From Alphaproteobacteria bacterium (GTDB lineage Bacteria > Pseudomonadota > Alphaproteobacteria > Rhizobiales > Devosiaceae): a stretch of DNA of 64,000 nucleotides. This document shows positions 43,726 to 53,335 of the stretch, piece after piece. The DNA is taken from assembly GCA_018828145.1 (NCBI GenBank), contig JAHJWO010000024.1:1-64000 (forward strand), in the 5' to 3' direction. Made by a program: the position numbers and the translations under genes. Each line of letters begins with the position of its first letter. The stretch's first letter is position 1. Under the pieces are notes generated by a model that did no database searches, was not told the origin of the DNA, and saw only the letters and a program-made list of their open reading frames with translations.

Positions 43726-44349
43726 TTATTGCTCGAGCGGCTTGTAGTTGGCCGGGATGGAGAAGAAGGCGCGGGGGATGTCCACGCCCTTTTCCACGTC
43801 ATAGAGCGAGAAGGTCAGCTCGGCCCCGCTCGGCTCGACCAGGCTCCACTGCGCCAGTTCCTTGCTGTCGGTATCGAAGATCAGCGAGACCTGGACGGTG
43901 CCGGCAATGGTCTCGTCGATCACCGTGATGGCCATGTAGCCATCCGAATTGGTGACATCGACCACATTGGCATTGAGCAGGTTGACCTCGTCGCCCAGGA
44001 ACTGGCGCAGCGGGATCGAGTCCTGCGGATAGGCGTAATAGGTCTCGTCGCGCCGGTTGAGCACGTAGAAACCGCGGCCGATCGAGACGATTTCCTCGCG
44101 GCTGGGCGGGGCATAGCGGAAGGCAATCTTATCGGGGCGCTCGAGGAAGAAGGTCCCCTCGGTGCGCCCGCCATTGGTATCGATCTGCAGGAACCGGCCC
44201 ACCATGCTGCGGATCGCCGAATTATGCGCGCCGATATCGTTGATCAGTTGCTGTTCCTCGGGCGTCAGCGCGCGGTCCAGCGCCCAGGCGGGAACGCTGA
44301 GGGCGAAGGCGGCGGAAAGGCCGAGCAGCAGGGCATCGCGACGAATCAT
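43726..44349 (-). CDS. lolA: Outer-membrane lipoprotein carrier LolA
   Basis: A 207-aa periplasmic chaperone that carries lipoproteins to the outer membrane. Signal peptide MIRRDALLLGLSAAFALSVP (cut after AWA). The LolA beta half-barrel pattern is present: MVGRFLQIDTNGGRTEGTFF, PDKIAFRYAPPSREEIVSIG and a conserved end FFSIPANYKPLEQ. It lies downstream of ftsK, the usual neighbour in this group. Confidence 0.93.
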   Translation of the reverse strand: MIRRDALLLGLSAAFALSVPAWALDRALTPEEQQLINDIGAHNSAIRSMVGRFLQIDTNGGRTEGTFFLERPDKIAFRYAPPSREEIVSIGRGFYVLNRRDETYYAYPQDSIPLRQFLGDEVNLLNANVVDVTNSDGYMAITVIDETIAGTVQVSLIFDTDSKELAQWSLVEPSGAELTFSLYDVEKGVDIPRAFFSIPANYKPLEQ

Positions 44350-44525
44350 GGATATCGATCCCGGGTGGTGGTCGTTGTTGAAGCTAACCTAGAAAGCAAT
44401 TGCGGCAACAGGTGGTTCCGTCGCGGCCGCGCGACCGCTGCGGCAAGGGGCCGCAAACAACAATCCCCGCTTTCGCGGGGATGTCGTCAGGCGGTTGGAT
44501 GGATGCCAGTCGCATGGGGCGCCGG

Positions 44526-47231
44526 CTAGTCGCTGCCCACGAGGATTTCGCGCTTGCCCGCATGGTTGGCTTGGGAAATGACGCCCTCGCGCTCCATGCG
44601 CTCGATCAGGGTGGCGGCCTTGTTGTAGCCGATGGCGAGGCGGCGCTGCACATAGGAGGTGGAGGCCTTCTTGTCGCTCAGCACGATATGGACGGCCTTG
44701 TCATAGAGCTCGTCGCCCGAGCCGGCATAGTCGTCGCCGCCCGCGGCATCGCCGCCATATTCGCCGCCCTCGTCTTCTTCCTCGGTGATGGAGTCGAGAT
44801 AGTCGGGCGCGCCCTGGCTCTTGAGATGCCTGACCACGGCTTCGACTTCGCTGTCGGCCACGAAGGGGCCGTGCAGGCGCTTGGTGCGGCCGCCCGAGGC
44901 CATGTAGAGCATGTCGCCATTGCCCAGCAGCTGCTCGGCGCCCTGCTCGCCCAGAATGGTGCGCGAGTCGATCTTGGAGGTCACCATGAAGGAGATGCGG
45001 GTGGGGAAGTTGGCCTTGATCGTGCCGGTGATGACGTCGACCGATGGGCGCTGGGTGGCGGTGATGATGTGGATGCCGGCGGCGCGGGCCATCTGGGCCA
45101 GGCGCTGGATGGCGCCTTCGATATCCTTGCCGGCCACCATCATCAGGTCGGCCATTTCGTCGACGATGACCACGATATAGGGCAAGGGCTCGAGATCGAA
45201 CTCCTCGCTCTCGAAGATGGCTTCGCCGGTTTCGCGGTCAAAGCCGGTCTGCACTGTGCGGGTGATGACTTCGCCCTTGGCCTTGGATTCGGTGACGCGC
45301 TGGTTGAAGCCGTCGATATTGCGAACGCCGATCTTGCTCATCTTGCGATAGCGATCTTCCATCTCGCGCACGGCCCATTTGAGCGCCACGACCGCCTTTT
45401 GCGGGTCGGTGACGACCGGGGTCAGCAGGTGCGGAATGCCGTCATAGATGCTCAATTCGAGCATTTTGGGATCGATCATGATCATGCGGCACTGCTCGGG
45501 CGTCATCTGGTAGAGCAGGCTGAGGATGAAGGTGTTGATACCCACCGACTTGCCCGAGCCGGTGGTGCCGGCGATCAGCAGATGCGGCATGCGTGCCAGG
45601 TCGGCGATGACGGGCTCGCCGCCGATGGTCTTGCCGAGGCAGATGGGCAGCTTGCCCTTCATCTTCTCGAAATCGGAAGAGGCCAGCATTTCGCGGAAAT
45701 AGACGGTTTCGCGGTTCTGGTTGGGCAGCTCGATGCCGATGGCATTGCGGCCGGGCACCACGGCGACGCGGGCCGAGATGGCGCTCATCGAGCGGGCAAT
45801 GTCGTCGGCCAGCGAGATGACGCGGCTCGACTTGATGCCTGGCGCGGGCTCGAGTTCGAACAGGGTGACGACGGGGCCGGGGCGGACATTGATGATGTCG
45901 CCCTTGACGCCGAAATCCTCCAGCACGCCTTCAAGCTGGCGGGCCATTTCTTCCAGCCGCTCGGGCGCATGCTCGGGCGAGGGGCCCAGATGCTTGGGCT
46001 CGGACAGCAGGCTCAGCGGCGGCAGCTCGAAGCCGCCGGGCTCGTCGAGGAAGCTGGCCTGGGCCTCGCGCATCATGCGCTGGCCGGGAGCCGGGCGGGG
46101 CGCCGGCGCGGCAACGCGCGGCTTGGCCGGATCGACCGGATGGAAGCGCGAATCGCCCTGCTGCCGGTGATTTGCCGGCGCGACCGGCAGATCGGGCACG
46201 AAGGGCACGTCATCGGCCTCGTCGGGATAATCGAGCTCGGTATCGTCATAGCTGGGCCGGGCATTGATGCGCGGCGAGATTTCGGGCGCCGCGTCGAATT
46301 CGGGCTCGGCCGGGGCATGGATGCGGCGCGTCACAGGGGCCAGCGAAGGCTCGCGGCGGCTGTCAGGCGCCCCATTGCCATCAAGGCTGGGCTCGACATC
46401 GTCATCGCGCCAGGAGGCGGCGTCGGCAGCGCGGCGTTCGGCGTGGCTGGCGCGAGCGCGGCGGAAGGCGGTGCGCAGCGAATAGCCCAGATGCACCATG
46501 GCGCCGAGCGCGATATCGACGATCGGATTGGTCTCGGGCTCATCCTCTTCCGCCGGGGCGGCAACGCCTTTGCGGCCGGCAGCGGCCGAGGCCTTCTTCT
46601 GCGGCCCGGTGGGCACGCTCTGGCCCAGACCCATGGCGATCCAGAAGGCGGCCATGGCCGGAATGGCGATGATGATGGCAAAGAGCACAGCCGTGACGGC
46701 CTGGGGCTGTTCGCCGGTGACCATGGCGGCGAGGCCGGTAAAGCCGTTGCCGATCAGCCCGCCGAGACCGGTGGGCAGCGGCCAGCTGGCGGGCATGGCG
46801 ACAAAGGACAGCACACCGGCGCCAAGCAGGGTTGCGCCGATCCAGGCCAGGAAGCGCAGGCCCATATGGGTGGGCATGCGGCGACGGGCGAAGGACCAGC
46901 CCCAGAGCGCGGGGGGCACCAGCAGGGCCAGCGCGGCGAGGCCAAAGACCTGGAACAGCGCATCGGCGATCACCGCGCCGGGAAAGCCCAGCCAATTGGC
47001 CGGCACCTTGGCGGTGGCATAGGAAAAGCTCGGATCATCGACCGACCAGGAGGCGAGCGCCGCCAGGCAGATCGCCACCATGCCCAGCAAGATCAGGCCC
47101 GCCAGCCGCACCGGAATGCGAATCGCCAGGGCCGGTGGCGGCACGGGCATGGACTTGGCGCTGGCACCCCGCGAGCCGCGCTGCGGCACGGAGCGGATTT
47201 CATCAAGCACGGGCGAGGGAGAACTGGGCAT
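44526..47231 (-). CDS. ftsK: DNA translocase FtsK
   Basis: A 901-aa hexameric motor that clears chromosome ends from the division site. Four to five membrane segments in the first 190 residues; a Pro/Asp/Glu-rich linker (about 190-390); motor domain with Walker [21 protein letters not shown] and Walker [19 protein letters not shown]-terminal gamma winged helix from about 840 ([36 protein letters not shown]) that reads KOPS. ATG 47231 is chosen over an upstream TTG at 47243. Confidence 0.97.
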   Translation of the reverse strand: MPSSPSPVLDEIRSVPQRGSRGASAKSMPVPPPALAIRIPVRLAGLILLGMVAICLAALASWSVDDPSFSYATAKVPANWLGFPGAVIADALFQVFGLAALALLVPPALWGWSFARRRMPTHMGLRFLAWIGATLLGAGVLSFVAMPASWPLPTGLGGLIGNGFTGLAAMVTGEQPQAVTAVLFAIIIAIPAMAAFWIAMGLGQSVPTGPQKKASAAAGRKGVAAPAEEDEPETNPIVDIALGAMVHLGYSLRTAFRRARASHAERRAADAASWRDDDVEPSLDGNGAPDSRREPSLAPVTRRIHAPAEPEFDAAPEISPRINARPSYDDTELDYPDEADDVPFVPDLPVAPANHRQQGDSRFHPVDPAKPRVAAPAPRPAPGQRMMREAQASFLDEPGGFELPPLSLLSEPKHLGPSPEHAPERLEEMARQLEGVLEDFGVKGDIINVRPGPVVTLFELEPAPGIKSSRVISLADDIARSMSAISARVAVVPGRNAIGIELPNQNRETVYFREMLASSDFEKMKGKLPICLGKTIGGEPVIADLARMPHLLIAGTTGSGKSVGINTFILSLLYQMTPEQCRMIMIDPKMLELSIYDGIPHLLTPVVTDPQKAVVALKWAVREMEDRYRKMSKIGVRNIDGFNQRVTESKAKGEVITRTVQTGFDRETGEAIFESEEFDLEPLPYIVVIVDEMADLMMVAGKDIEGAIQRLAQMARAAGIHIITATQRPSVDVITGTIKANFPTRISFMVTSKIDSRTILGEQGAEQLLGNGDMLYMASGGRTKRLHGPFVADSEVEAVVRHLKSQGAPDYLDSITEEEDEGGEYGGDAAGGDDYAGSGDELYDKAVHIVLSDKKASTSYVQRRLAIGYNKAATLIERMEREGVISQANHAGKREILVGSD

Positions 47232-47375
47232 GGGCGAACTCAATACTGCCCGGACAAGCCCGGGCCCACATTGGCTGCATGCTACCGAGGACGGGTTAAC
47301 CCAAGGCTAACCATGGCGGGTGGCGGACACCCTCTTCACCTCTGTCTTTGGGGGAGATGAAGAGGCGCAACCCAA
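47232..47375. other. Intergenic region between ftsK and amtB terminator
   Basis: With the adjoining 205 bp up to amtB this makes about 350 bp without a gene. It should hold the ftsK promoter. CACCTCTGTCTTTGGGGGAG at 47337-47356 looks like a decayed family-A repeat. Beyond the terminator (47403-47580) nothing recognisable is seen. Confidence 0.45.
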
Positions 47376-47402
47376 AGAAAAGCCCGCCGGAGGGGCGGGC
47401 CA
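47376..47402 (-). terminator. Rho-independent terminator of glnK-amtB
   Basis: On the minus strand: GCCCGCC, CCTCC, GGCGGGC, then TTTTC. A perfect 7-bp GC stem with a T run, about 180 bp beyond the amtB stop codon. Confidence 0.75.
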
Positions 47403-47580
47403 GGTTGCCGCGTGGGTCGCGAGGGAGGAGCGAGACCGCGGGAGTGGCGTTGATCGTGGAGTGCGGCCCGTGCAGTTTTGCGAGTGGGAAGCCTCTGTGG
47501 CGGGCCAAGAGGGACACGAGCCGCACGCCACGATCAACTTGGGGAGACCGGGCGGCGCGGACGCCGCCCGGAAGCTGGTA

Positions 47581-48942
47581 TTAGTTGTAGGCGCGTTCGC
47601 CGTGGCTCGAGAGATCGAGACCATCGCTTTCGGCCGATTCGGGGACGCGGGCGCCGCCGAAGATGGCCTTGACGATGAACATGGCAACCAGGGCCACCAC
47701 GCCCGACCAGACGATGGCAATGGCCACGCCGGTGAGCTGGATCATGAACTGGCCACCGATCGAGTAGGCAGCGGCGTCGCCCAGCGGGTAACCGCCCAGG
47801 CCAGGCGCAGCGACGATGGCCGTGCCCAGGGCACCGACAATGCCACCCACGCCGTGGATGCCGAACACGTCGAGGCTGTCGTCATACTTGAGCATGGGCT
47901 TGAGGTTCACGACCGCCCACAGGCAGACGATACCGGCAACCGCACCGAGCACGATGGCGCCGCCGACACCGGCAAAGCCGGCAGCGGGGGTGATGGCGAC
48001 GAGGCCCGCAACGGCACCCGAGACGGCGCCCAGGGTCGAGGAGTGACCACGGGTGACCTTTTCGCCGATGGCCCAGGCCAGAGCCGCAGCGGCCGGAGCC
48101 AGCACGGTGTTGATCAGGGCGACGGCGGTCAGCGCGTTGGCTTCGAGATTGGAGCCGGCATTGAAGCCGAACCAGCCGAACCAGAGCAGGCCGGCACCAA
48201 CATAGGTCCAGACCAGGTTATGCGGAGCGATCGGCTCCTTCATGTAGCCGAGGCGCGGCCCCAGCACGATGGCGGCAACGAGAGCGGCCACACCGGAATT
48301 GATGTGAACCACGGTACCGCCGGCAAAGTCATAGGCGCCCAGGCCGAACAGCAGGCCAGGACCCGACCAGACCATGTGGGCCATCGGGATGTAGGAGAAG
48401 GTGAACCAGATGGCCAGGAACGCCATCAGCGCGCCGAACTTCATGCGCTCGGCGATGCCGCCGACGATGAGGGTCGAGGTGATGCAGGCAAAGGTCATCT
48501 GGAAGGCCACGAAGACCATTTCGGGTAGTTCGAAGCCGGCCGAGAAGGTCGCCGCGGTGGATTCGAGCGTCACGCCCGCCAGGAAGAACTTGGAGAAGTC
48601 GCCCACGAAAGCGGACAGGCCGCCTTCGGTCGGGCCGGCAAAGGCCAGCGAATAGCCATAGGCCACCCAGAGGATGGAGATCATGGCAAAGCCGAGGAAC
48701 ACCTGGGTCAGGGTCGACAGGATGTTCTTGGCGCGGACAAGGCCGCCATAGAACAGAGCAAGGCCGGGAATGGTCATCACGATGACGACCATGGTGGAGA
48801 CCAGCATCCAGGCCACGTCGCCCTTGTCGACGACGGCAGCGGCTTCTTCGACGACAGGCGCGGCAGCGTCCTGGGCAAATGCCGGCAGGGCCAGCAGCAG
48901 GGAGGCGAGTGCGGCGCTCCCCAGAATCTTAGACGTCTTCAT
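47581..48942 (-). CDS. amtB: Ammonium transporter AmtB
   Basis: A 453-aa trimeric ammonium channel. A signal peptide (LGSAALASLLLALPAFAQ) precedes eleven membrane helices. Family features: GDVAWMLVSTMVVIVMTIPG, ALFYGGLVRAKN, TFACITSTLIVGGIAERMKF, and the twin His pore residues in DFAGGTVVHINSGVAAL and DVFGIHGVGGIVGALGT. ATG 48942 has GGGAGAA upstream. It follows glnK by 22 bp and is expressed with it under NtrC/sigma-54. Confidence 0.96.
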   Translation of the reverse strand: MKTSKILGSAALASLLLALPAFAQDAAAPVVEEAAAVVDKGDVAWMLVSTMVVIVMTIPGLALFYGGLVRAKNILSTLTQVFLGFAMISILWVAYGYSLAFAGPTEGGLSAFVGDFSKFFLAGVTLESTAATFSAGFELPEMVFVAFQMTFACITSTLIVGGIAERMKFGALMAFLAIWFTFSYIPMAHMVWSGPGLLFGLGAYDFAGGTVVHINSGVAALVAAIVLGPRLGYMKEPIAPHNLVWTYVGAGLLWFGWFGFNAGSNLEANALTAVALINTVLAPAAAALAWAIGEKVTRGHSSTLGAVSGAVAGLVAITPAAGFAGVGGAIVLGAVAGIVCLWAVVNLKPMLKYDDSLDVFGIHGVGGIVGALGTAIVAAPGLGGYPLGDAAAYSIGGQFMIQLTGVAIAIVWSGVVALVAMFIVKAIFGGARVPESAESDGLDLSSHGERAYN

Positions 48943-48964
48943 CTGTTGTTTCTCCCGATGACGC

Positions 48965-49303
48965 TTAGAGGGCAGCCGCGCCGGTTTCACCGGTGCGGAT
49001 ACGGGTGACGGCGAGCAGATCGAGCACGAAGATCTTGCCATCGCCGATACGGCCCGTCTGGGCGCTATCGCGGATGGCTGCGGACACCGCGTCGGCGAGA
49101 GCGTCGTCAACGGCGATCTCGACCTTGAGCTTGGGCAGGAAATGTACGGCATACTCGGTGCCGCGGTAGATTTCGGAATGCCCCTTCTGGCGGCCGTAAC
49201 CCTTTACCTCGGTGACGGTCATCCCGTGCACATCCAAGGAATTGAGAGCCTGGCGAACCTCTTCGAGGCGTGATGGCTTGATAATTGCAATCACCAGTTT
49301 CAT
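48965..49303 (-). CDS. glnK: Nitrogen regulatory protein P-II (GlnK)
   Basis: A 112-aa signal protein. T-loop with the uridylylation site Tyr51 (EIYRGTEYAVHFLPK); B-loop TGRIGDGKIFVLDLLAVTRI for ATP/2-oxoglutarate; start MKLVIAIIKPSRLEEVRQAL. The link to amtB and the NtrC-type promoter identify it as GlnK rather than GlnB. It would dock on AmtB when nitrogen is plentiful. Confidence 0.95.
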   Translation of the reverse strand: MKLVIAIIKPSRLEEVRQALNSLDVHGMTVTEVKGYGRQKGHSEIYRGTEYAVHFLPKLKVEIAVDDALADAVSAAIRDSAQTGRIGDGKIFVLDLLAVTRIRTGETGAAAL

Positions 49304-49351
49304 GTGAGCCCCTTTGCGACTTGGCGCTTGGTCTGGAATGGCAAACTAGAC

Positions 49352-49367
49352 TCAAGCGCCGTGCCAA
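49352..49367 (-). promoter_or_regulatory. Sigma-54 (RpoN) promoter of glnK-amtB
   Basis: On the minus strand TTGGCACGGCGCTTGA: TGGCAC at the -24 element and TTGA at -12 with the correct GG-N10-G spacing (consensus TGGCAC-N5-TTGC, one mismatch). It lies about 50 bp upstream of the glnK start codon. Confidence 0.75.
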
Positions 49368-49449
49368 GTTGATCGCGGGGCGAAATTGGACACAAATTCA
49401 ACGAGTTAACGAATAAGCAAGGCAGCGATCGAAAATGCTGGCCGGGAAA

Positions 49450-49466
49450 TGCACAATGTTTGTGCA
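49450..49466. promoter_or_regulatory. NtrC enhancer site
   Basis: TGCAC-N7-GTGCA, a perfect match to the arms and spacing of NtrC sites, about 85 bp upstream of the sigma-54 promoter, the normal distance for an enhancer. This supports nitrogen-limited induction of glnK-amtB. Confidence 0.75.
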
Positions 49467-49567
49467 AAACTTGGCGGATCTGGGCAAAATTAAGGCATGC
49501 CCCGCGGCGATCAGCGCGCTTGCAAGGCGCGCCGCGCCGGAGACAATGGCGGCATGGAGAAACGGGC

Positions 49568-50791
49568 ATGAGCAAGAGCGGCGAAAACTATGATGTGCTG
49601 ATCGTCGGCGGCGGACCGGCGGGGCTGACGCTGGCGCTGGCGCTGGTGCAATCGGCGCGCGGCATCAAGGTCGGCCTTGTCGACCGCCGCCCGCTCTCGG
49701 TGCCGCGCGATGCCCGCGCCTCGGCCATCGCGGCGGGCGTGCGGCGCGTGTTCGAGGCGCTGGGCGTCTGGGACCAGATGGCGGCGGCGGCCCAGCCGAT
49801 CACGGCCATGCGGATTACCGATTCGGGGGAAGGCGACATTTCCCGGCCGCTGTTCCTGGCCTTTGACGGCGATGTGACGCCGGGCGAGGCTTTCGCCCAT
49901 ATGGTGCCCAACAGCGTCAGCGCCCAGGTGCTGCTCGATGCCGTGGCCGACCGGATCAGCGTCATCGCGCCGGCAACCATCACCGGCTTTGCCGCCGAGG
50001 CCAATGCGGCCCGGCTGGTGCTGGACGATGGCCGTATCCTCGTGGCCCCGCTGGTCGTGGCAGCCGATGGCGGCCAGTCGGCCCTGCGCGGCATGGCCGG
50101 CATCGGCGTCACCGGGCACGACTATGGGCAGACGGGACTCGTCACCACCATTGGCCATGCCCTGCCCCATGAGGGCGTCGCCTATGAACATTTCCGCCCG
50201 TCGGGCCCCTTTGCCAGCCTGCCGCTGCCGGGCAACCGCTCCTCGCTGGTCTGGACCGAGCGCAGCGAGAATGCCCCGCGCTACCTCGCCATGGACGACT
50301 CGACGCTCGCCACCGAAATCGAGGCGGTGATGGGTTCGACGCTGGGCGCGGTGACGGTGGAGGAAAAGCTCATGGGCTTTCCGCTGCGCCTGCAGATCGC
50401 GCGCGACTTTGTCGGGACACGGCTGGCGCTGGTGGGCGATGCGGCCCATGTCATCCACCCCATTGCGGGACAGGGCCTCAATATGGGCCTCAAGGATGTC
50501 GCGGCCCTGGCCGAGGTGGTCATCGAGGCCATCCGCCTCGGGCTCGACCATGGCGGGTCCGAGGTGCTGGAGCGCTACCAGGCCTGGCGCCGGCTGGATA
50601 CGGCCGCCATGGCCGCCATGACCGACGGGCTCAATCGCCTGTTTTCCAACGACGTGGCCCCGGTCCGGGCGCTGCGCGATTTCGGGCTGGGGCTCGTCGA
50701 TCGGGCCGGCCCGGTCAAGTCGGCCCTGATCCGCACAGCATCGGGGATTTCGGGCGGCGGCCCGCGGCTGCTCAGCGGCCTGCCGATCTAG
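49568..50791 (+). CDS. UbiH/UbiF/COQ6-family FAD monooxygenase
   Basis: A 407-aa flavoprotein hydroxylase probably acting on the ubiquinone ring. FAD motif VLIVGGGPAGLTLALAL; DG motif VVAADGGQSALRG; the second FAD motif LALVGDAAHVIHPIAGQG followed by LNMGLKDVAALAEVV, characteristic of ubiquinone hydroxylases. Which ring position it hydroxylates cannot be told, so no specific symbol is given. Divergent from glnK; the KTSC gene follows after two bases. Confidence 0.9.
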   Translation: MSKSGENYDVLIVGGGPAGLTLALALVQSARGIKVGLVDRRPLSVPRDARASAIAAGVRRVFEALGVWDQMAAAAQPITAMRITDSGEGDISRPLFLAFDGDVTPGEAFAHMVPNSVSAQVLLDAVADRISVIAPATITGFAAEANAARLVLDDGRILVAPLVVAADGGQSALRGMAGIGVTGHDYGQTGLVTTIGHALPHEGVAYEHFRPSGPFASLPLPGNRSSLVWTERSENAPRYLAMDDSTLATEIEAVMGSTLGAVTVEEKLMGFPLRLQIARDFVGTRLALVGDAAHVIHPIAGQGLNMGLKDVAALAEVVIEAIRLGLDHGGSEVLERYQAWRRLDTAAMAAMTDGLNRLFSNDVAPVRALRDFGLGLVDRAGPVKSALIRTASGISGGGPRLLSGLPI

Positions 50792-50793
50792 CC

Positions 50794-51000
50794 ATGGTCT
50801 GGTTGGACTCGGAGGCCATTGCCCGCGCCGAGTATGATGGGGAGGACGCGACCCTCTTCATCTGGTTCCGCGGCAATGAGCGGCCCTATGCCTATTACGC
50901 GGTGCCCGAGGAGATCTTCCATGCCCTGTGCGAAGCCGAGTCCAAGGGCCGCTTCGTGCAGGAGCACATCATCGACCGCTATCAATATGCCCCGCCCTAG
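50794..51000 (+). CDS. KTSC-domain protein
   Basis: A 68-aa protein that is a single KTSC domain: AIARAEYDGEDATLFIWFRG, YAYYAVPEEIFHALCEAESK and GRFVQEHIIDRY. The family is thought to bind nucleic acid or appear with RNA-linked proteins; role here unknown. Its TAG stop shares the CTAG palindrome with the stop of the convergent Trm112-like gene. Confidence 0.87.
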   Translation: MVWLDSEAIARAEYDGEDATLFIWFRGNERPYAYYAVPEEIFHALCEAESKGRFVQEHIIDRYQYAPP

Positions 51001-51239
51001 TGCTCGCCCCCGAGTTCGGGCAGTTGGCGCAGGGCTTCCGGCTCGACATTGCGGGCCTCGTCGAGGCTGAGCAGCGGCACGCCCTTGATGATGGGAAAGG
51101 CCAGCCGCGCCGCCACCGAAATCAGCTCGCTGCGATCGGCCGAAAGGGTCAGCCGCGTCTTGGTCAGCGGGCAGACCAGCATTTCGAGCGTCTTGACGTC
51201 GAAGACATGGCGCGGGCTGGTGTCTGGCGTTCCGCTCAT
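50997..51239 (-). CDS. Trm112-family protein
   Basis: An 80-aa protein of the Trm112/YcaR family: MLVCPLTKTRLTLSADRSEL, ISVAARLAFPIIKGVPLLSL. Only one Cys of the zinc-binding set remains (CPLTK), as in many alphaproteobacterial members. Bacterial homologues may activate methyltransferases. It follows the LON-domain gene by two bases in the same direction and shares its CTAG stop with the opposing KTSC gene. Confidence 0.88.
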   Translation of the reverse strand: MSGTPDTSPRHVFDVKTLEMLVCPLTKTRLTLSADRSELISVAARLAFPIIKGVPLLSLDEARNVEPEALRQLPELGGEH

Positions 51240-51241
51240 GG

Positions 51242-51910
51242 TCAGTTCAGCGGCGAGGGGCTGCCCGAGGCGCCGCGGGCAATCTCGTATTCGGTCATGG
51301 CGATCAGCGTTTCGGCGCGCTGCTCGAGGGTCTGGGCTTCCAGCAGCACCTGCTTTTCGGCCGGACCATAGGGCCCCACCATGCAGCAGAAATTGACGAG
51401 ATCCGCCGTGCCGGTGCGCTCGATCTCGTCCCAGTTGAGCTCGATGCTGGCAAATTCGGCATAGTCGCGCATCATCTTGACGAAGCGCTCGCGATCGACC
51501 GCCTCCTCGCCGAAATCGCGGGTGAAGTCGGTGGTGAAATCGTCGGCGGAGATGACGCCCTGGCGATAGGGGGTCATCACGGTCAGCTCATGGGCAAGAC
51601 GGAAGCGGGTCACGCCTTCGAGAATGATGAAGTAGCGCCCCTCCCCGCTCTCCTCGAAATGGGTGATCCGGCCCAGGCAGCCGATCGCCTGCAGCGGGCT
51701 GCGGCCCTTGGGGCTTTCCTCGCTGGTATCCTCGGGCTGGATCAGCCCGATCAGCCGGTCGCCGCGCAAGGCGGCGTCGACCATTTCGATATAGCGCGGC
51801 TCGAACACATTGAGCGGCCGGTGCGAAAAGGGCAGCAGCAGCGCCCCCGACAGCGGAAAGATCGGGACGGACTTGGGCAGATCGGCCGGCGAAGCGGGAC
51901 GCCTGAGCAT
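51242..51910 (-). CDS. LON-substrate-binding-domain protein
   Basis: A 222-aa protein equal to the N-terminal substrate-binding domain of Lon, without ATPase or protease parts: SVPIFPLSGALLLPFSHRPL, NVFEPRYIEMVDAAL, IGCLGRITHFEESGEGRYFI and ITRFRL-like GVTRFRLAHEL. ATG 51910 gives the normal N-terminus; the frame extends upstream into the thioredoxin gene region but without similarity. It follows the CnoX-like gene by 58 bp. Confidence 0.9.
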   Translation of the reverse strand: MLRRPASPADLPKSVPIFPLSGALLLPFSHRPLNVFEPRYIEMVDAALRGDRLIGLIQPEDTSEESPKGRSPLQAIGCLGRITHFEESGEGRYFIILEGVTRFRLAHELTVMTPYRQGVISADDFTTDFTRDFGEEAVDRERFVKMMRDYAEFASIELNWDEIERTGTADLVNFCCMVGPYGPAEKQVLLEAQTLEQRAETLIAMTEYEIARGASGSPSPLN

Positions 51911-51968
51911 GATGCGTTCCTTATATATGGCGCGCTGGCCACCGGCCCCCGGGGCCGGCAGCAACGCC

Positions 51969-52919
51969 TTACGAGAACAGGGCAGCCGACAGCAGGCGGC
52001 GGCCCTTGGCGGTGGCCGGGTCCTTGGGGCCCCAGGCCTCGAAGAATTCGAGCAGCTTCTTGCGCGCGCCATCCTCGTTCCAGGTGCGGTCGCGCTTGAA
52101 CAGGGTGACCAGCGCTTCGGCTGCCTCAACCCGCTGCCCCCTGGCATTGAGTGCCAGAGCAAGATTGTAACGCGCCTGATGGTCATCTGGATTGGCGGCG
52201 ACGGCGGCCTCGAGGGCATCGGTCTCGCTGAGATCGGCGGCTTCGGCCAAGAGGCGGATGGAATTGACCAGGGTATTGTAGGCCTCGCCCTTGCGCTCGG
52301 CCTCGGGGACCATGTCGAGCGTGGTGCTGGCCTGCTCGGTTTCCCCGGCTGCCATATAGACACGCGCGAGGCCGATCAGCGCCACGGCATGGTCGGGCTG
52401 GTGCTGCAGCACCATGCCGAAGATCTGCGCCGCCTGGCCCAGATCGCCGGCCACCAGCGCCGCCTCGGCGCCTTCGATGGCCTGGGCAATCTGGGCTTCG
52501 AGCGAATCCGCTGCCGGCTGCGGCGCCGGGGCGCCGGCAATCACCTTGTCGGCAAAGCGGCGCACCTCGCCCTCGGGCATGGCGCCCATGAAGCCATCGA
52601 CCGGGCGCCCGCCGGAAAAGGCAAAGACGGCGGGAATGGACTGGATGCCGAGCTGGCCGACAATCTGCGGGTTTTCGTCGATATTGATCTTGATCAGCCG
52701 GATCGCGCCGGCCTTCTCGTTGACCACCTTTTCCAGCGCCGGGGTCAGCTGGCGGCAGGGGCCGCACCAGGGCGCCCAGAAATCGACGAGTACCGGCTGG
52801 TCGAGCGAGGCGTCGATCACATCGGCCTTGAAGGCGGAATCGGTCGAATCCTTGATCAGCGCCCCGGCGGGAGGGGTGGTCTGGTGGGGAGCGGCAACGC
52901 CGTTGAACGGAGTGGACAT
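51969..52919 (-). CDS. Thioredoxin-TPR co-chaperone, CnoX/YbbN family
   Basis: A 316-aa protein with an N-terminal thioredoxin domain whose active site is canonical (VDFWAPWCGPCRQLTPALEK) and a C-terminal set of TPR-like helices (about 150-310; ALIGLARVYMAAGETEQAST, ARYNLALALNARGQRVEAAE). E. coli CnoX has SxxC; here CGPC is intact, as in Caulobacter-type proteins with redox activity. It likely protects proteins from oxidation and hands them to GroEL. Start 52919 removes a poorly conserved upstream extension. Confidence 0.9.
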   Translation of the reverse strand: MSTPFNGVAAPHQTTPPAGALIKDSTDSAFKADVIDASLDQPVLVDFWAPWCGPCRQLTPALEKVVNEKAGAIRLIKINIDENPQIVGQLGIQSIPAVFAFSGGRPVDGFMGAMPEGEVRRFADKVIAGAPAPQPAADSLEAQIAQAIEGAEAALVAGDLGQAAQIFGMVLQHQPDHAVALIGLARVYMAAGETEQASTTLDMVPEAERKGEAYNTLVNSIRLLAEAADLSETDALEAAVAANPDDHQARYNLALALNARGQRVEAAEALVTLFKRDRTWNEDGARKKLLEFFEAWGPKDPATAKGRRLLSAALFS

Positions 52920-53124
52920 GACGGAAACTGGGCCCTCGAAACGCGGCAGACTGGGATATTCGCGGACCTTATTGCGCCCGCAAACGGCGATGTGACAAGC
53001 CCCTCGACCCACAAGGCGACGACAAGATGACGATCGTGCCAAAATGTGGGTTGCAATGGGCGCTTCGATTGGGCATATAGGCGCGCGTCGCCGGACTGCC
53101 AAGGCAGGATGGAGACAACGGAGC

Positions 53125-53199
53125 GCGGGTGTAGCTCAGGGGTAGAGCATAACCTTGCCAAGGTTAGGGTCGTGGGTTCGAATCCCATCGCCCGCTCCA
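53125..53199 (+). tRNA. tRNA-Gly (GCC)
   Basis: A complete 75-nt tRNA including encoded CCA. Acceptor stem GCGGGTG / CGCCCGC, D-arm GTAGCTCAGGGGTAGAGC, anticodon stem TAACC / GGTTA with loop TTGCCAA (anticodon GCC at 53157-53159), and T-arm with GGTTCGAATCC. All stems pair. Confidence 0.98.
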
Positions 53200-53223
53200 A
53201 TCTTCCCAAAGGAAGAAACGATC

Positions 53224-53258
53224 AAAAGGCCGGGCTCATTGCCCGGCCTTTCGTTTTT
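53224..53258 (+). terminator. Rho-independent terminator after tRNA-Gly
   Basis: Stem AAAGGCCGGGC / GCCCGGCCTTT with a TCATT loop, then CGTTTTT, 25 bp past the tRNA. Confidence 0.93.
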
Positions 53259-53335
53259 CGGCTCCGTGATGTTCGGCGCTGGAGCGTGGCCGGGTCCGCG
53301 GGAAGCCAGCGTCGCTGTCAGCGGCCAATCCCGAC

